Shown: in pieces, positions 19,123-28,211 of the stretch
How positions within the stretch are numbered: the first letter of the stretch is position 1
How the letters are laid out: each line of letters starts with the position of its first letter
Source of the DNA: Comamonadaceae bacterium
GTDB taxonomy: Bacteria > Pseudomonadota > Gammaproteobacteria > Burkholderiales > Burkholderiaceae_C
Direction: 5' to 3'
Assembly (NCBI GenBank): GCA_021299555.1
Contig: JAJTGH010000050.1
Span: 1 to 39,619 of the forward strand
DNA length: 39,619 nucleotides
Made by a program: the position numbers and the translations under genes
Notes under the pieces: model-generated
Told to the model about the DNA's origin: nothing
What the model saw: only the letters and a program-made list of their open reading frames with translations
Database searches by the model: none

Positions 19123-22013
19123 ATGCCCGTATCCGCGCCGACCAGATGGCGCCTTCGGTGATCGAGTTTGGGCTCGACGGCCGCACGGTTCAAGCCCACT
19201 CGGGTGAGACCATTTTGCAGGCTGCTCAGCGTCAAGGCGTGGAGATCCCGCACCTGTGTTTCAAAGAGGGCCTGCGCCCCGATGGCAACTGCCGCGCCTG
19301 TTTGGTTGAAATTTCCGGCGAGCGTACGCTGGCACCGAGCTGTTGCCGGGTCGCCACTGCAGGCATGCAGGTGCGCACCAGCAGCGAACGCGCCTTCAAG
19401 AGTCAGAAGATGGTGCTCGAGATGTTGCTCTCGGACGTGCCAGACCAGGGGTACAAGTGGAACGACGATGGCATGGCCCTGAACCCGGCTGCAGCGCCGG
19501 GTCAACATGGCGAGCTCAGTTTTTGGGCCGAGCGCCTTCAGGTCAGTGTGCGTCCCCAATTGCGCGCCTTGCGCCGCGAGCAGCCGGCGGCAGACCTTTC
19601 CCATCCGGCGATGGCGGTCAACCTCGACGCCTGCATCCAGTGCACCCGCTGTGTGCGCGCCTGCCGCGAGGAGCAGGTCAATGATGTGATCGGCTATTCA
19701 GGCCGTGGGTCGCACAGCCAAATCGTGTTTGATCTGGCCGACCCCATGGGCCAGAGCACATGCGTGGCCTGCGGTGAATGTGTGCAGGCCTGCCCCACCG
19801 GTGCGCTCAGTCCCAAGACGCAAATCGGCTCGCAGCAGGTCGACAAGAAGGTCGATTCGGTTTGCCCATTTTGTGGCGTGGGCTGCCTGCTCACCTACAA
19901 CGTGAAGGATCAGCAGATCGTCAGTGTCGAGGGCCGCGATGGCCCGGCCAACCATGCGCGCTTGTGCGTCAAGGGTCGCTTTGGTTTTGACTATGTGCAC
20001 AGCCCCCAGCGTTTGACGCAGCCGCTGATTCGCCGACCTGGCGTGCCCAAGGACCCCGCGGCTCTGGAGGGCCTGAACCGCAACAGTGCCGATTGGTCGC
20101 AGGTGTTTCGCCCGGCCACATGGGACGAAGCCCTGGCCTTGGCCGCTGGCGGTCTCAAGCACCTGCGCGACGCCCACGGCCCCCGATCGCTGGCCGGCTT
20201 TGGCTCGGCCAAGGGCAGCAACGAAGAGGCCTACCTGTTTCAAAAGCTGGTGCGCACCGGCTTTCACAGCAACAACGTGGACCACTGCACGCGGCTGTGT
20301 CACGCCTCGAGCGTGGCTGCGCTGCTCGAAGGTGTGGGGTCGGGCGCGGTGAGCAATCAGGTCGCCGACGTGGCGCAGGCCGAGCTGATTTTCGTGATCG
20401 GCTCCAACCCCACGGCCAACCACCCGGTGGCGGCCACCTGGATGAAAAATGCGGTCAAGGCCGGCACGAAATTGGTGCTTGCTGATCCACGCATCACCGA
20501 CATTGGCAAGTACGCCTGGCGCACGCTGCAGTTCAAGCCCGACACCGACGTGGCCATGCTCAACGCGATGATCCACACTGTGATCGAAGAGGGCCTGGTC
20601 GACGCCGACTTCATTGCCCAACGCGTCAGTGATTACCAGGCTCTTTGTCAGCGGGTTCGGCCTTACAGCCCTGAGGCCATGGCTCCCATTTGCGGCATTG
20701 ACGCGGGCGCATTGCGCGAAGTGGCGCGTGCCTTTGCCAGGGCGAAAAGCGCCATGATTTTGTGGGGCATGGGCGTGAGCCAACATGTGCACGGCACCGA
20801 CAATGTGCGCTGTCTCATTGCTCTGTCGACCATCACCGGCCAAATTGGCAAGCCCGGCTCGGGCCTGCATCCGCTGCGCGGCCAGAACAATGTGCAGGGC
20901 GCCAGCGATGCGGGCCTGATCCCCATGATGTTTCCCAACTACCAGCGTGTCAGCGATGAATCTGCGCACGCCTGGTTCGAGCAGTTTTGGGGCACCCCAC
21001 TGGACAAGACGCCGGGCTACACCGTCACCGAGATCATGGACAAGGCCCTGGCCGACGACGGCGATCCGCACAAGGTGCGCGGGCTCTACATCATGGGCGA
21101 AAACCCGGCCATGAGCGACCCCGACTTGCACCACGCACGTGCCGCCTTGGCCGCCCTGGAGCACCTGGTGGTGCAGGACATCTTCATGACCGAGACCGCC
21201 TGGCTGGCTGACGTCGTGCTGCCGGCGACCGCCTGGCCTGAAAAAACCGGCACGGTGACCAATACGGACCGCATGGTGCAATTGGGCCGGCAGGCCATTG
21301 AGCCGCCTGGCGATGCCCGCGCCGACCTGTGGATCATCGAGCAAATGGCCGCCGGCCTTGGACTGGACTGGCGCTATGCGGGCGAGCACCATGGCGTGGC
21401 CCAGGTCTACGAAGAAATGCGGCAGGCCATGCACGCGAGCATTGCGGGCATCAGCTGGCAGCGGCTCGAACAGCACTCGAGCGTGACCTATCCCTGCCTC
21501 AGTGAAGATGACCCTGGGCAGGCGACGGTGTTCACCGAACACTTTGACACGCCTGACGGCCGGGTCAAGTTGGTGCCAGCCGATCTGATCCACGCCGACG
21601 AATTGCCCGATGCGCAATTTCCTTTTGTGCTGATCACCGGCCGGCAGCTCGAACACTGGCACACCGGAAGCATGACGCGGCGCGCGAGCATGCTCGATGC
21701 CATCGAGCCGGTGGCCACCGCCAGTTTGTGCGGCGCCGATCTGGCCGCGCTCGGTCTTGAGCCCGGCGATGTGGTCACCCTGCGATCGCGGCGTGGGGCC
21801 GTGACCTTGCAATTGCGCCGTGACGACGGCACGCCGCGCGGAGCGGTCTTCATGCCCTTCGCGTACCACGAGGCTGCGGCCAACCTGATGACCAACGGGG
21901 CGATCGATCCCTTTGGCAAGATCCCTGAATTCAAGTACTGCGCCGTACAGGTCAGCCCGGGCGGTCTGCTGCCGGCTGAGCGGGGTTACCGCGGCGATCT
22001 GGGACTGCCATGA
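19119..22013 (+). CDS. fdsA: NAD-dependent formate dehydrogenase catalytic subunit (FdsA type)
   Basis: Molybdenum bis-MGD enzyme that oxidises formate to CO2; 964 aa. In order: an N-terminal [2Fe-2S] ferredoxin domain (IPHLCFKEG, then NCRACLVEI), a His/Cys cluster, two ferredoxin-type [4Fe-4S] sites (CIQCTRCVRACREE and CVACGECVQACPTG), the proximal cluster CPFCGVGCLL, then the Mo-bisPGD domains. The Mo ligand is Cys394 followed by His395 (DHCTRLCHASS), aligning with selenocysteine in E. coli FdhH, so this is a Cys enzyme. An AGGTGG ribosome site precedes ATG 19119, which overlaps the FdsB stop. Confidence 0.95.
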   Translation: MNARIRADQMAPSVIEFGLDGRTVQAHSGETILQAAQRQGVEIPHLCFKEGLRPDGNCRACLVEISGERTLAPSCCRVATAGMQVRTSSERAFKSQKMVLEMLLSDVPDQGYKWNDDGMALNPAAAPGQHGELSFWAERLQVSVRPQLRALRREQPAADLSHPAMAVNLDACIQCTRCVRACREEQVNDVIGYSGRGSHSQIVFDLADPMGQSTCVACGECVQACPTGALSPKTQIGSQQVDKKVDSVCPFCGVGCLLTYNVKDQQIVSVEGRDGPANHARLCVKGRFGFDYVHSPQRLTQPLIRRPGVPKDPAALEGLNRNSADWSQVFRPATWDEALALAAGGLKHLRDAHGPRSLAGFGSAKGSNEEAYLFQKLVRTGFHSNNVDHCTRLCHASSVAALLEGVGSGAVSNQVADVAQAELIFVIGSNPTANHPVAATWMKNAVKAGTKLVLADPRITDIGKYAWRTLQFKPDTDVAMLNAMIHTVIEEGLVDADFIAQRVSDYQALCQRVRPYSPEAMAPICGIDAGALREVARAFARAKSAMILWGMGVSQHVHGTDNVRCLIALSTITGQIGKPGSGLHPLRGQNNVQGASDAGLIPMMFPNYQRVSDESAHAWFEQFWGTPLDKTPGYTVTEIMDKALADDGDPHKVRGLYIMGENPAMSDPDLHHARAALAALEHLVVQDIFMTETAWLADVVLPATAWPEKTGTVTNTDRMVQLGRQAIEPPGDARADLWIIEQMAAGLGLDWRYAGEHHGVAQVYEEMRQAMHASIAGISWQRLEQHSSVTYPCLSEDDPGQATVFTEHFDTPDGRVKLVPADLIHADELPDAQFPFVLITGRQLEHWHTGSMTRRASMLDAIEPVATASLCGADLAALGLEPGDVVTLRSRRGAVTLQLRRDDGTPRGAVFMPFAYHEAAANLMTNGAIDPFGKIPEFKYCAVQVSPGGLLPAERGYRGDLGLP

Positions 22014-22909
22014 TGCATGTGCGCTCGGTGGCCAGCCGTGCCGGCGCCTTGCCACACCTGAGCCAGGCTCGGCTGCCGATGACTTGTCCGATCACGGCGG
22101 TTGACGAAAACGGGCAGCCGCGCGAGTTGTCCATTCCCGTTGAGCGGCCCTTGACGCTTTATGTGGACAAACGCGAGTTGGTCACGCTCATGACCCTGGG
22201 CGCGCGACCCGAATGGCTGGCCCTGGGCTATTTGCACAACCAGGGCTTGATCGCATCGGCTCAGGAGGTGCAATCCATCACGGTCGATTGGGAAGTGGGC
22301 GCAGCGGCGGTCAAGACTCACCGCGGCATTTCGAATCTGGATGAGAAAACCGCCCATCGCGTGGTGACCACAGGCTGTGGTCAGGGCAGCGTGTTTGGCA
22401 GCCTGATGGAAGGCGTGGCCCAGATGCAATTGCCGCCAGACGCATGCATCACGCAGCAGCAGGTGCACAGCCTGGTCAACACCATACGCCTGACCGACAG
22501 CACCTATAAGTTGGCCGGATCGGTGCATTCCTGCGCGCTGTTCAGTCTGGCGTCGCAAGAGCCGGACATGCTTGTTTTTGTCGAGGATGTGGGCCGCCAC
22601 AATGCGCTCGACACCATTGCCGGCTGGAGCCTGCTCCATGAGGCGACGGCGCCGCTGGCGCTCTACACCACAGGCCGGTTGACCAGCGAGATGATCATCA
22701 AATCGGCTCAGATGCGCGCACCGTTTGCCATTTCGCGCAGTGGCATCACCCAGATGGGCCATCAGGTGGCGCAGCAAGTGGGGCTGTGCACCATCGGCCG
22801 CGCCACCCACAACCGCTTCCTGTGCTTTAGCCACCCCGAGAGGCTGCGCATGGATCCGCGCGATCGCGCGCAAGGCAGTGCGGCTGCGGGCGGCCTGGCC
22901 GTCACCTGA
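22010..22909 (+). CDS. fdhD: FdhD family sulfurtransferase for formate dehydrogenase
   Basis: Accessory protein that transfers sulfur to the molybdenum cofactor of formate dehydrogenase (called FdsC in Fds operons). It is 299 aa; conserved stretches are LGARPEWLALGYLHNQGLI, VTTGCGQGSVFG, the FVEDVGRHNALDTIAG motif and GRLTSEMIIKSAQM. The active loop carries a single Cys (TTGCGQGS) where E. coli FdhD has a CxxC. The ATG overlaps the fdsA stop as ATGATG, so it is co-translated with its client. No fdsD gene follows. Confidence 0.93.
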   Translation: MMHVRSVASRAGALPHLSQARLPMTCPITAVDENGQPRELSIPVERPLTLYVDKRELVTLMTLGARPEWLALGYLHNQGLIASAQEVQSITVDWEVGAAAVKTHRGISNLDEKTAHRVVTTGCGQGSVFGSLMEGVAQMQLPPDACITQQQVHSLVNTIRLTDSTYKLAGSVHSCALFSLASQEPDMLVFVEDVGRHNALDTIAGWSLLHEATAPLALYTTGRLTSEMIIKSAQMRAPFAISRSGITQMGHQVAQQVGLCTIGRATHNRFLCFSHPERLRMDPRDRAQGSAAAGGLAVT

Positions 22910-23094
22910 CCCCTGCCTTCACCCCAATCCTCTCCCAGAGTTGCCGGATACATGCTGTCCTGCGCCCTGTCCGAGGGGCAGAGTGGGAAATACTGCCGCA
23001 TCCCACGTTGCGGTTGTGGGAACGGCGCGCTTGCAGCGATAGGGCAATGCCCCGAGCCCATTGCGGGTTCATGGCTTTGCGCTATGGTGTGGGG

Positions 23095-25632
23095 ATGAAA
23101 TTTTGGGAACTCGGTTTAAAAAATGCCTGGCGCGACTGGCGTGCTGGGCAGTTGCGCCTGCTCCTTGTGGCAGTGTCCCTGGCTGTGGCGGCCCTGACGG
23201 CGGTGGGTTTTTTTGCTGACCGATTGCAAGGCGGTCTGGAGCGCGATGCCCGCCAATTGCTCGGTGGCGATGCGGTGATCAGCAGCGACCGCCCCATGCC
23301 CGCAGCCTTTGTTGACCGAGCCCGTGGTCTGGGCTTGAGCATGACCCAATCGGTGAGTTTTCCGACCATGGCTCGGGCCAGTGAGCGAGACGGGGGCGAC
23401 AGCAAGCTGGTGGCCTTCAAGGCGGTTGAGTCTGGTTATCCGCTGCGCGGCAAACTGCGCATTGCCGCCGGCCCTGGCCAGGCTGAGGAAGTCGCCCGGG
23501 ATGTGCCAGCGCCGGGGCAGGTCTGGGTCGATCCCTCCCTGCTCGATGCCTTGGACCTCGATGTTGGCAAGAGCCTGCTGCTCGGCGATGCCAGCTTTCG
23601 CATCGACCGGCTGATCATCCAGGAGCCAGACCGTGGTGCCGGATTCATGAGCTTTTCGCCGCGCGTCATGATCAACCAGGCCGACGTCGCAGCCACCGGC
23701 CTCATTCAGCCGGCCAGCCGAACCAATTACCGCTTGGCTGTGGCTGGCAGCGATGCCCAGGTGCGTGATTTCAGCCGCGCTGTGCAGTCTCAGATCGATG
23801 GGGACAAGCTGCGCGGCATCCGGGTCGAATCGCTCGAGGGCGGGCGACCGGAGATGCGTCAAACCCTGGACCGCGCTGGCAAGTTTCTCAGTCTGGTGGC
23901 TTTGCTGGCTGCGCTTTTGAGCGCCGTGGCCGTGGCCATCGTGGCGCGTGGCTTTGCGGCCAGCCACCTGGACAGCTGCGCCATGCTGCGGGTCCTGGGG
24001 CAAAGTCAACGCAGCATCGCGCTGGCCTATGCCTTTGAGTTTTTGCTCGTCGGTTTGATCGCCAGCTTTGTGGGCGTGGGGTTGGGCTACGCGGTTCACC
24101 ATGTGTTTGTGTTGCTGTTGGCCGGGCTGGTGGAGTCAACGTTGCCCATGCCCGGCTTGGCCCCGGCCCTCCTGGGTTTGGGGATGGGCCTGACCTTGAT
24201 GCTGGCCTTTGGTTTGCCGCCGGTGTTGCAGCTGGCTCAGGTGCCGCCGCTGCGGGTGATGCGCCGCGACATTGGGAATTTGCGCCCTGTTTCTCTGGCT
24301 GTTTTGCTGTTGGGTGTGGCCGGTTTCGCAGGCTTGCTGCTGGCCGTCAGCAGCGATCTCAAGTTGGGCTTGATCGCGGTTGCTGGCTTTGCCGCGGCCG
24401 TGTTGTTCTTTGCGCTGATCAGCTGGCTGGGCGTGTTGGCCCTGCGCGCCAGCGTGAACGAATCGACCGCCCCGCGCTGGCTGGTGCTGGCCACGCGGCA
24501 GGTGGCCGCGCGACCCGGTTATGCGGTGGTGCAGGTCAGTGCGCTGGCTGTGGGCTTGTTGGCCCTGGTCTTGCTGGTGCTGCTGCGCACCGATCTGATA
24601 CGCAGCTGGCAGCAGGCCACGCCGCCCGACGCGCCCAATCGCTTTGTCATCAACGTGCAGCCCGAGCAGGGTCAGGACTTTCAGCAGGCCCTGCGCGATG
24701 CGGGCGTGCAGCGCTTTGACTGGTTTCCGATGATCCGCGGCCGCCTGGTGGCGGTCAATGACAAGGCCATAAGCCCCCAAAGCTATGGTGATGACCGTGC
24801 CCAGCGCCTGGTCGAGCGCGAATTCAATTTGTCGCACGCGGCCGAACTGCCGCCGCACAACGAGCTGGTTGCAGGGTTGTGGACGGCCAACGACAGCCAG
24901 GGCCTGAGTGTCGAGGACGGCCTGGCCCGCACGCTGGGTCTCAAACTTGGTGATCGTTTGACCTTTGACATTGCCGGGCAAAGCACCAGCGCGCGCATCA
25001 CCAGCTTGCGCAAGGTCGACTGGGGTTCGATGCGGGTCAATTTTTTCGTGATCTTTCCGCTTGCGCAAATGCAGGATGTGCCGCTGACTTATATCTCGGC
25101 ATTTCGTGCCCCGGAGGGCGGCGCGCGCGTCGAGCAGGGCCGGCGTGTGAGCTTTGACAACCAGTTGGTGCGGCGCTTTCCCAACATCACGAATGTTGAC
25201 ATGACCGCGACCATTGCTCAGGTGCAGCGTGTGCTCGGTCAGGTGATCCGGGCGGTGGAGTTTTTGTTTGGGTTTACCCTGGCCGCCGGCTTGGTGGTGC
25301 TGTTTGCGGCAGTCACGGCCACTCGCGAGGAGCGCACACGTGAATTTGCCATCATGATGGCCTTGGGCGGGCGCGCCTCGCTGCTGCGACAGGTGCAGCG
25401 GGCCGAGCTGCTGGGCGTAGGTTTGTTGGCCGGTTTTTTGGCCTCTTCAGTGGCTTCGGCTGTGGGCTGGGCGCTGGCGCACTTCGTGTTTGACTTTGAA
25501 TGGACCGCTTCGCTCTGGGTCCTGTTGGCTGGCAGTGCGGCGGGCGCGGTGTTGGCCCTGGCTGCGGGCTGGTGGGGCTTGCGCTCGGTGCTGACCACTC
25601 CGGTGGTGCAGACGCTGCGGCGGGCGCAGTAA
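23095..25632 (+). CDS. Large FtsX/YbbP-family ABC transporter permease
   Basis: Inner-membrane permease of the MacB/FtsX type with duplicated FtsX domains, about 845 aa. It starts with LKNAWRDWRAGQLRLLLVAV, the usual N-terminus of the YbbP group, then a periplasmic domain to about residue 260, a first FtsX core (FLSLVALLAALLSAVAVAIV), central membrane segments, a second periplasmic domain and a C-terminal FtsX core (ATREERTREFAIMMALGG). I choose the ATG at 23095 because the longer ORF adds unrelated residues. In E. coli the YbbA ATPase is adjacent; no ATPase gene adjoins it here. The transported substrate is unknown, probably lipid or lipoprotein related. Confidence 0.88.
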   Translation: MKFWELGLKNAWRDWRAGQLRLLLVAVSLAVAALTAVGFFADRLQGGLERDARQLLGGDAVISSDRPMPAAFVDRARGLGLSMTQSVSFPTMARASERDGGDSKLVAFKAVESGYPLRGKLRIAAGPGQAEEVARDVPAPGQVWVDPSLLDALDLDVGKSLLLGDASFRIDRLIIQEPDRGAGFMSFSPRVMINQADVAATGLIQPASRTNYRLAVAGSDAQVRDFSRAVQSQIDGDKLRGIRVESLEGGRPEMRQTLDRAGKFLSLVALLAALLSAVAVAIVARGFAASHLDSCAMLRVLGQSQRSIALAYAFEFLLVGLIASFVGVGLGYAVHHVFVLLLAGLVESTLPMPGLAPALLGLGMGLTLMLAFGLPPVLQLAQVPPLRVMRRDIGNLRPVSLAVLLLGVAGFAGLLLAVSSDLKLGLIAVAGFAAAVLFFALISWLGVLALRASVNESTAPRWLVLATRQVAARPGYAVVQVSALAVGLLALVLLVLLRTDLIRSWQQATPPDAPNRFVINVQPEQGQDFQQALRDAGVQRFDWFPMIRGRLVAVNDKAISPQSYGDDRAQRLVEREFNLSHAAELPPHNELVAGLWTANDSQGLSVEDGLARTLGLKLGDRLTFDIAGQSTSARITSLRKVDWGSMRVNFFVIFPLAQMQDVPLTYISAFRAPEGGARVEQGRRVSFDNQLVRRFPNITNVDMTATIAQVQRVLGQVIRAVEFLFGFTLAAGLVVLFAAVTATREERTREFAIMMALGGRASLLRQVQRAELLGVGLLAGFLASSVASAVGWALAHFVFDFEWTASLWVLLAGSAAGAVLALAAGWWGLRSVLTTPVVQTLRRAQ

Positions 25633-25685
25633 GGCTTGAATTGGACTGCCCCTGAACGGCGCCGGCCCGAACGACAATTGCGCCC

Positions 25686-26105
25686 ATGCAGAGTGAACAG
25701 CCGCCAGGCGATCCCCCTTTGAAGACTCCCTTTGAATGGATGGGCGGCGAGGACAAAGTTCGCGCCTTGGTCGATCGCTTCTACGACCTCATGGACCTTG
25801 AGCCCGACTACGCCGACCTGCGTCGCGCGCACGGCAGTGAGCTGACGCAGGCGCGCCAGCGGCTATTTTGGTTTTTGTGCGGCTGGATGGGCGGGCCTGA
25901 GCACTACACGGAACGCTTTGGCCACCCGCGCCTGCGCATGCGCCACATGCCGTTTTCAATCGGTCTGTCAGAGCGCGACCAGTGGCTTGCCTGCATGGAT
26001 CAAGCCATGCAAGAGACTGGCGTCGACGACACCTTGCGGCGGCGCCTGAACAGCTCGTTTTTTCAAACAGCCGACTGGATGCGCAACCGGGGCGTTGCGC
26101 AGTAG
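25686..26105 (+). CDS. Group II truncated haemoglobin
   Basis: Small oxygen- or NO-binding globin, 139 aa, TrHb2 (YjbI-like) class. It has the RFYDLM stretch with the distal-side TyrB10 (about Tyr33), the conserved WFLCGWMGGPEHYTERFGHP region, the proximal His87 in RMRHMPF and TrpG8 (about Trp99), the group II hallmark. The usual role is NO or oxygen chemistry under low oxygen. A GACAAT hexamer lies seven bases before the ATG, so the leader is very short or absent. It may be co-transcribed with the permease 53 bp upstream. Confidence 0.92.
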   Translation: MQSEQPPGDPPLKTPFEWMGGEDKVRALVDRFYDLMDLEPDYADLRRAHGSELTQARQRLFWFLCGWMGGPEHYTERFGHPRLRMRHMPFSIGLSERDQWLACMDQAMQETGVDDTLRRRLNSSFFQTADWMRNRGVAQ

Positions 26106-26109
26106 GACC

Positions 26110-26130
26110 GCCTCTTTGTCTGTAAGAGGC
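26110..26130. terminator. Hairpin between the haemoglobin and Smr genes
   Basis: GCCTCTT and AAGAGGC flank a seven-base loop just after the truncated haemoglobin stop, in the gap between convergent genes. There is no T run, so it is either a weak or rho-assisted terminator or only an RNA end-stabilising hairpin. Confidence 0.35.
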
Positions 26131-26224
26131 TTGTGGTGAGGGCACACGAGCAGTCTTCACGACAGGCTGCTTCGGCCTGCGTTCAGCCCAGGCCGAATTC
26201 CCCGACGAACCTGGCACTACACCG

Positions 26225-26884
26225 TCAGGGCGTGGCCGATGGCGCCAACAGCACCACCAAGGCCCCAGCGCCGCCCTCTGCTGGCCGCGCCTGAACAAAA
26301 GCCAGCACCTCTTTTTTTTGCACCAGCCAGCTCTGCACCCGGCCCTTGAGCACCGGGGTCTTGCCCGGTGACCCCAACCCCTTGCCGTGCACCACGCGCA
26401 CGCAGCGCCAGCCGGTTTTGTGCGCCTCGCGTATGAAGTCGGCCAGCGCTTGCCGGGCGTCCTCGCGCCTGAACCCGTGCAGGTCGATCTGCCCCTGCAA
26501 ACGCCAGCCGCCGCGTCGCAGTTTGCGCACCACATCCGGCCCCAAGCCGGGGCGCCTGTAGCTCAATGCCTCGTCGGTGTCGAGCAAGGTCTCGACATCG
26601 AACTCGTCGGACAGGGCCTCGCGCATCACGGCCTGATCGTCTAGCCGCTGCTGAACCGGCACCGGCTGTGGCCTGGGTGCTGCGGGCGGTTTTTTGTTTC
26701 GGTGCTTGTCGGCCAGCGGCCGCACCGCGCCCACGCTCTGGCTGAACAACTGCTGCTCGGCCTGCTGACGCCGCTGAGCCTCGATGCGGGCGGCCTCCTG
26801 CTCGGCCCGAATCTGGGCTTGGCGCTCGATCTGCTTTTTAAGCCCCTTGAGCTCGCGCAGGTCTTTGATGGGCTCAGCTTTCAT
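26225..26884 (-). CDS. Smr (small MutS-related) domain protein
   Basis: Nucleic-acid-acting protein of the Smr family, 219 aa from ATG 26884; the TTG ORF start at 26932 is not favoured. The N-terminal half contains a Lys/Arg/Gln-rich predicted coiled coil (residues about 8-55). The C-terminal Smr domain shows the LDLHG-type motif IDLHGFRREDARQAL, the catalytic-type RVVHGKGLGS and a GGAGALVVLL end. Related proteins (YdaL, SmrB) cleave nucleic acid, in some cases at stalled ribosomes; the exact role here is unknown. It is co-directional with radC. Confidence 0.88.
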   Translation of the reverse strand: MKAEPIKDLRELKGLKKQIERQAQIRAEQEAARIEAQRRQQAEQQLFSQSVGAVRPLADKHRNKKPPAAPRPQPVPVQQRLDDQAVMREALSDEFDVETLLDTDEALSYRRPGLGPDVVRKLRRGGWRLQGQIDLHGFRREDARQALADFIREAHKTGWRCVRVVHGKGLGSPGKTPVLKGRVQSWLVQKKEVLAFVQARPAEGGAGALVVLLAPSATP

Positions 26885-26944
26885 GCTCAGCACTGTAAGC
26901 CAAGGATCTATCGGCTTGCGTTTTAAGGTCAAGACGCGCAGCGC

Positions 26945-27619
26945 TCAGATCAGCCCCATTTCAGCCATGGACCGCGCTTGATTGGCGGTGACCACAAAAT
27001 GATCGAGCACCCGCACATCGACCAGAGCCAGCGCGCTTTTGAGGCTCTGTGTGAGCACCTCGTCGGCGCGCGATGGCTGGGTCGAGCCACTGGGGTGGTT
27101 GTGCGCCAGCACCACAGCAGCGGCGTTCAAGCCCAGGGCCCGCATGACCACTTCGCGCGGGTACACGCTCGTTTGCGTGAGCGTGCCGCGAAACATTTCC
27201 TCCAGCGCAATGAGCCGGTGCTGGCTGTCGAGAAACATCACCGCAAACACCTCGTGTGGTCGGGAGCCCAGTTGCAGCTGCAGGTACTGGCGCACCGCCT
27301 GCGGGCTGTCAAACAGGGGCCTGGCCTGCAACTGCTGGGCCAGGCCCCGGCGTGAAATCTCGAGCACTGCCAGCAATTCGGCCTGCTTGGCAGGCCCCAG
27401 CCCCTTGATCCGCTTGAGCGCCTGGGCCTCGGTGTGCAGCAGACCGGCCAGACCCCCAAAGGTCTGCAGCACCTCCTGAGCCAGCATCAGCACGCCTTTG
27501 CCCCGCAGACCACTGCGCAGCAGCAAGGCCAGCAGTTCGGCGTCGCTCAGCGATGCCGGCCCGCGCGCCAGCAATTTCTCGCGCGGCCGAGCATCAATAG
27601 GTAGTTCTTTAATACTCAT
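26945..27619 (-). CDS. radC: RadC/JAB-domain protein (UPF0758)
   Basis: 224-aa protein with a helix-hairpin-helix region near residues 40-100 ([20 protein letters not shown]) and a C-terminal JAMM metalloprotease-like domain with [18 protein letters not shown], which carries the His-x-His...Asp zinc ligands. I use ATG 27619 ([16 protein letters not shown]), matching the family N-terminus, rather than 27631. The old link to DNA repair is not well supported, so the biological role is open. It is divergent from the fkpB/ispH unit. Confidence 0.93.
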   Translation of the reverse strand: MSIKELPIDARPREKLLARGPASLSDAELLALLLRSGLRGKGVLMLAQEVLQTFGGLAGLLHTEAQALKRIKGLGPAKQAELLAVLEISRRGLAQQLQARPLFDSPQAVRQYLQLQLGSRPHEVFAVMFLDSQHRLIALEEMFRGTLTQTSVYPREVVMRALGLNAAAVVLAHNHPSGSTQPSRADEVLTQSLKSALALVDVRVLDHFVVTANQARSMAEMGLI

Positions 27620-27718
27620 TTTTGCGAGCATAGCGCCGATGTCCCATTCCTCCTAGACCCCAGCGCCGCCTGCGGTGGTCTGCCGTCCTCGGCTTTGGGC
27701 CGCCGGGCCGGGGCTGCC

Positions 27719-27724
27719 TACAAT
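27719..27724 (+). promoter_or_regulatory. Possible -10 box of the fkpB-ispH unit
   Basis: TACAAT lies ten bases before the ATG of the FKBP gene. No convincing -35 element is present at 16-18 bases, in a very GC-rich context. If used, the 5' leader would be only a few bases long. Confidence 0.3.
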
Positions 27725-27734
27725 CGATCGGTCT

Positions 27735-28211
27735 ATGACCGCTTCAGCCACCCTGCCCGTCGTACAAGCCGACTCTTTCCTCACCCTGCACTACCGTCTG
27801 GCCGCTTTGGGGCCGGCCGGGGAGGGCGCGCAAATCATCAACACCTTTGCCGACAAGCCCGCCACCCTGAGCCTGGGCACAGGTGAGTGGTCGCCTGCGC
27901 TGGAAGCGCGTTTGCTGGGCTTGGCCGAAGGCAGTCGCACCCGCTTTGAGTTGCCCGCCGGCGAGGCTTTTGGCCCGCGCAATCCAGACTTGCTACAGTG
28001 GGTCGCGCGCAAGTTGCTCAATGAATTGGGCGATCCGCAGGAGCGCTATGTTCCGGGCGATGTGGTGCAATTTCCCACGCCCAACGGCCAGGGGCAATAC
28101 GCCGGAGCGGTGCTGCAAGTGGGCGCCGACGGTGCGGTGCAATTTGACTTCAATCACCCCCTGGCAGGCCAGGCCGTGGTGTTTGAGGTGCAGGTGATTG
28201 GAGTGTTATGA
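27735..28211 (+). CDS. fkpB: FKBP-type peptidyl-prolyl isomerase (SlpA/FkpB type)
   Basis: Peptidyl-prolyl cis-trans isomerase with an inserted-flap chaperone domain, 158 aa from ATG 27735. The family stretches are [14 protein letters not shown], then [25 protein letters not shown] and the acidic/aromatic end [18 protein letters not shown], which is typical of SlpA-like FKBPs. It is cytoplasmic (no signal peptide). The stop overlaps the ispH start as ATGA; the fkpB-ispH pairing is the same as in E. coli. Confidence 0.92.
   Translation: MTASATLPVVQADSFLTLHYRLAALGPAGEGAQIINTFADKPATLSLGTGEWSPALEARLLGLAEGSRTRFELPAGEAFGPRNPDLLQWVARKLLNELGDPQERYVPGDVVQFPTPNGQGQYAGAVLQVGADGAVQFDFNHPLAGQAVVFEVQVIGVL

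Noticed and set aside
20298-20300. Possible selenocysteine in formate dehydrogenase or the radical SAM protein
   Set aside because: The Mo ligand codon is TGT (Cys394) and no in-frame TGA is present inside fdsA or the ArsS-like gene.
19698-22055. 785-aa minus-strand ORF opposite fdsA
   Set aside because: Shadow of the GC-rich fdsA coding sequence; no recognisable domain, while the plus strand encodes a complete formate dehydrogenase.
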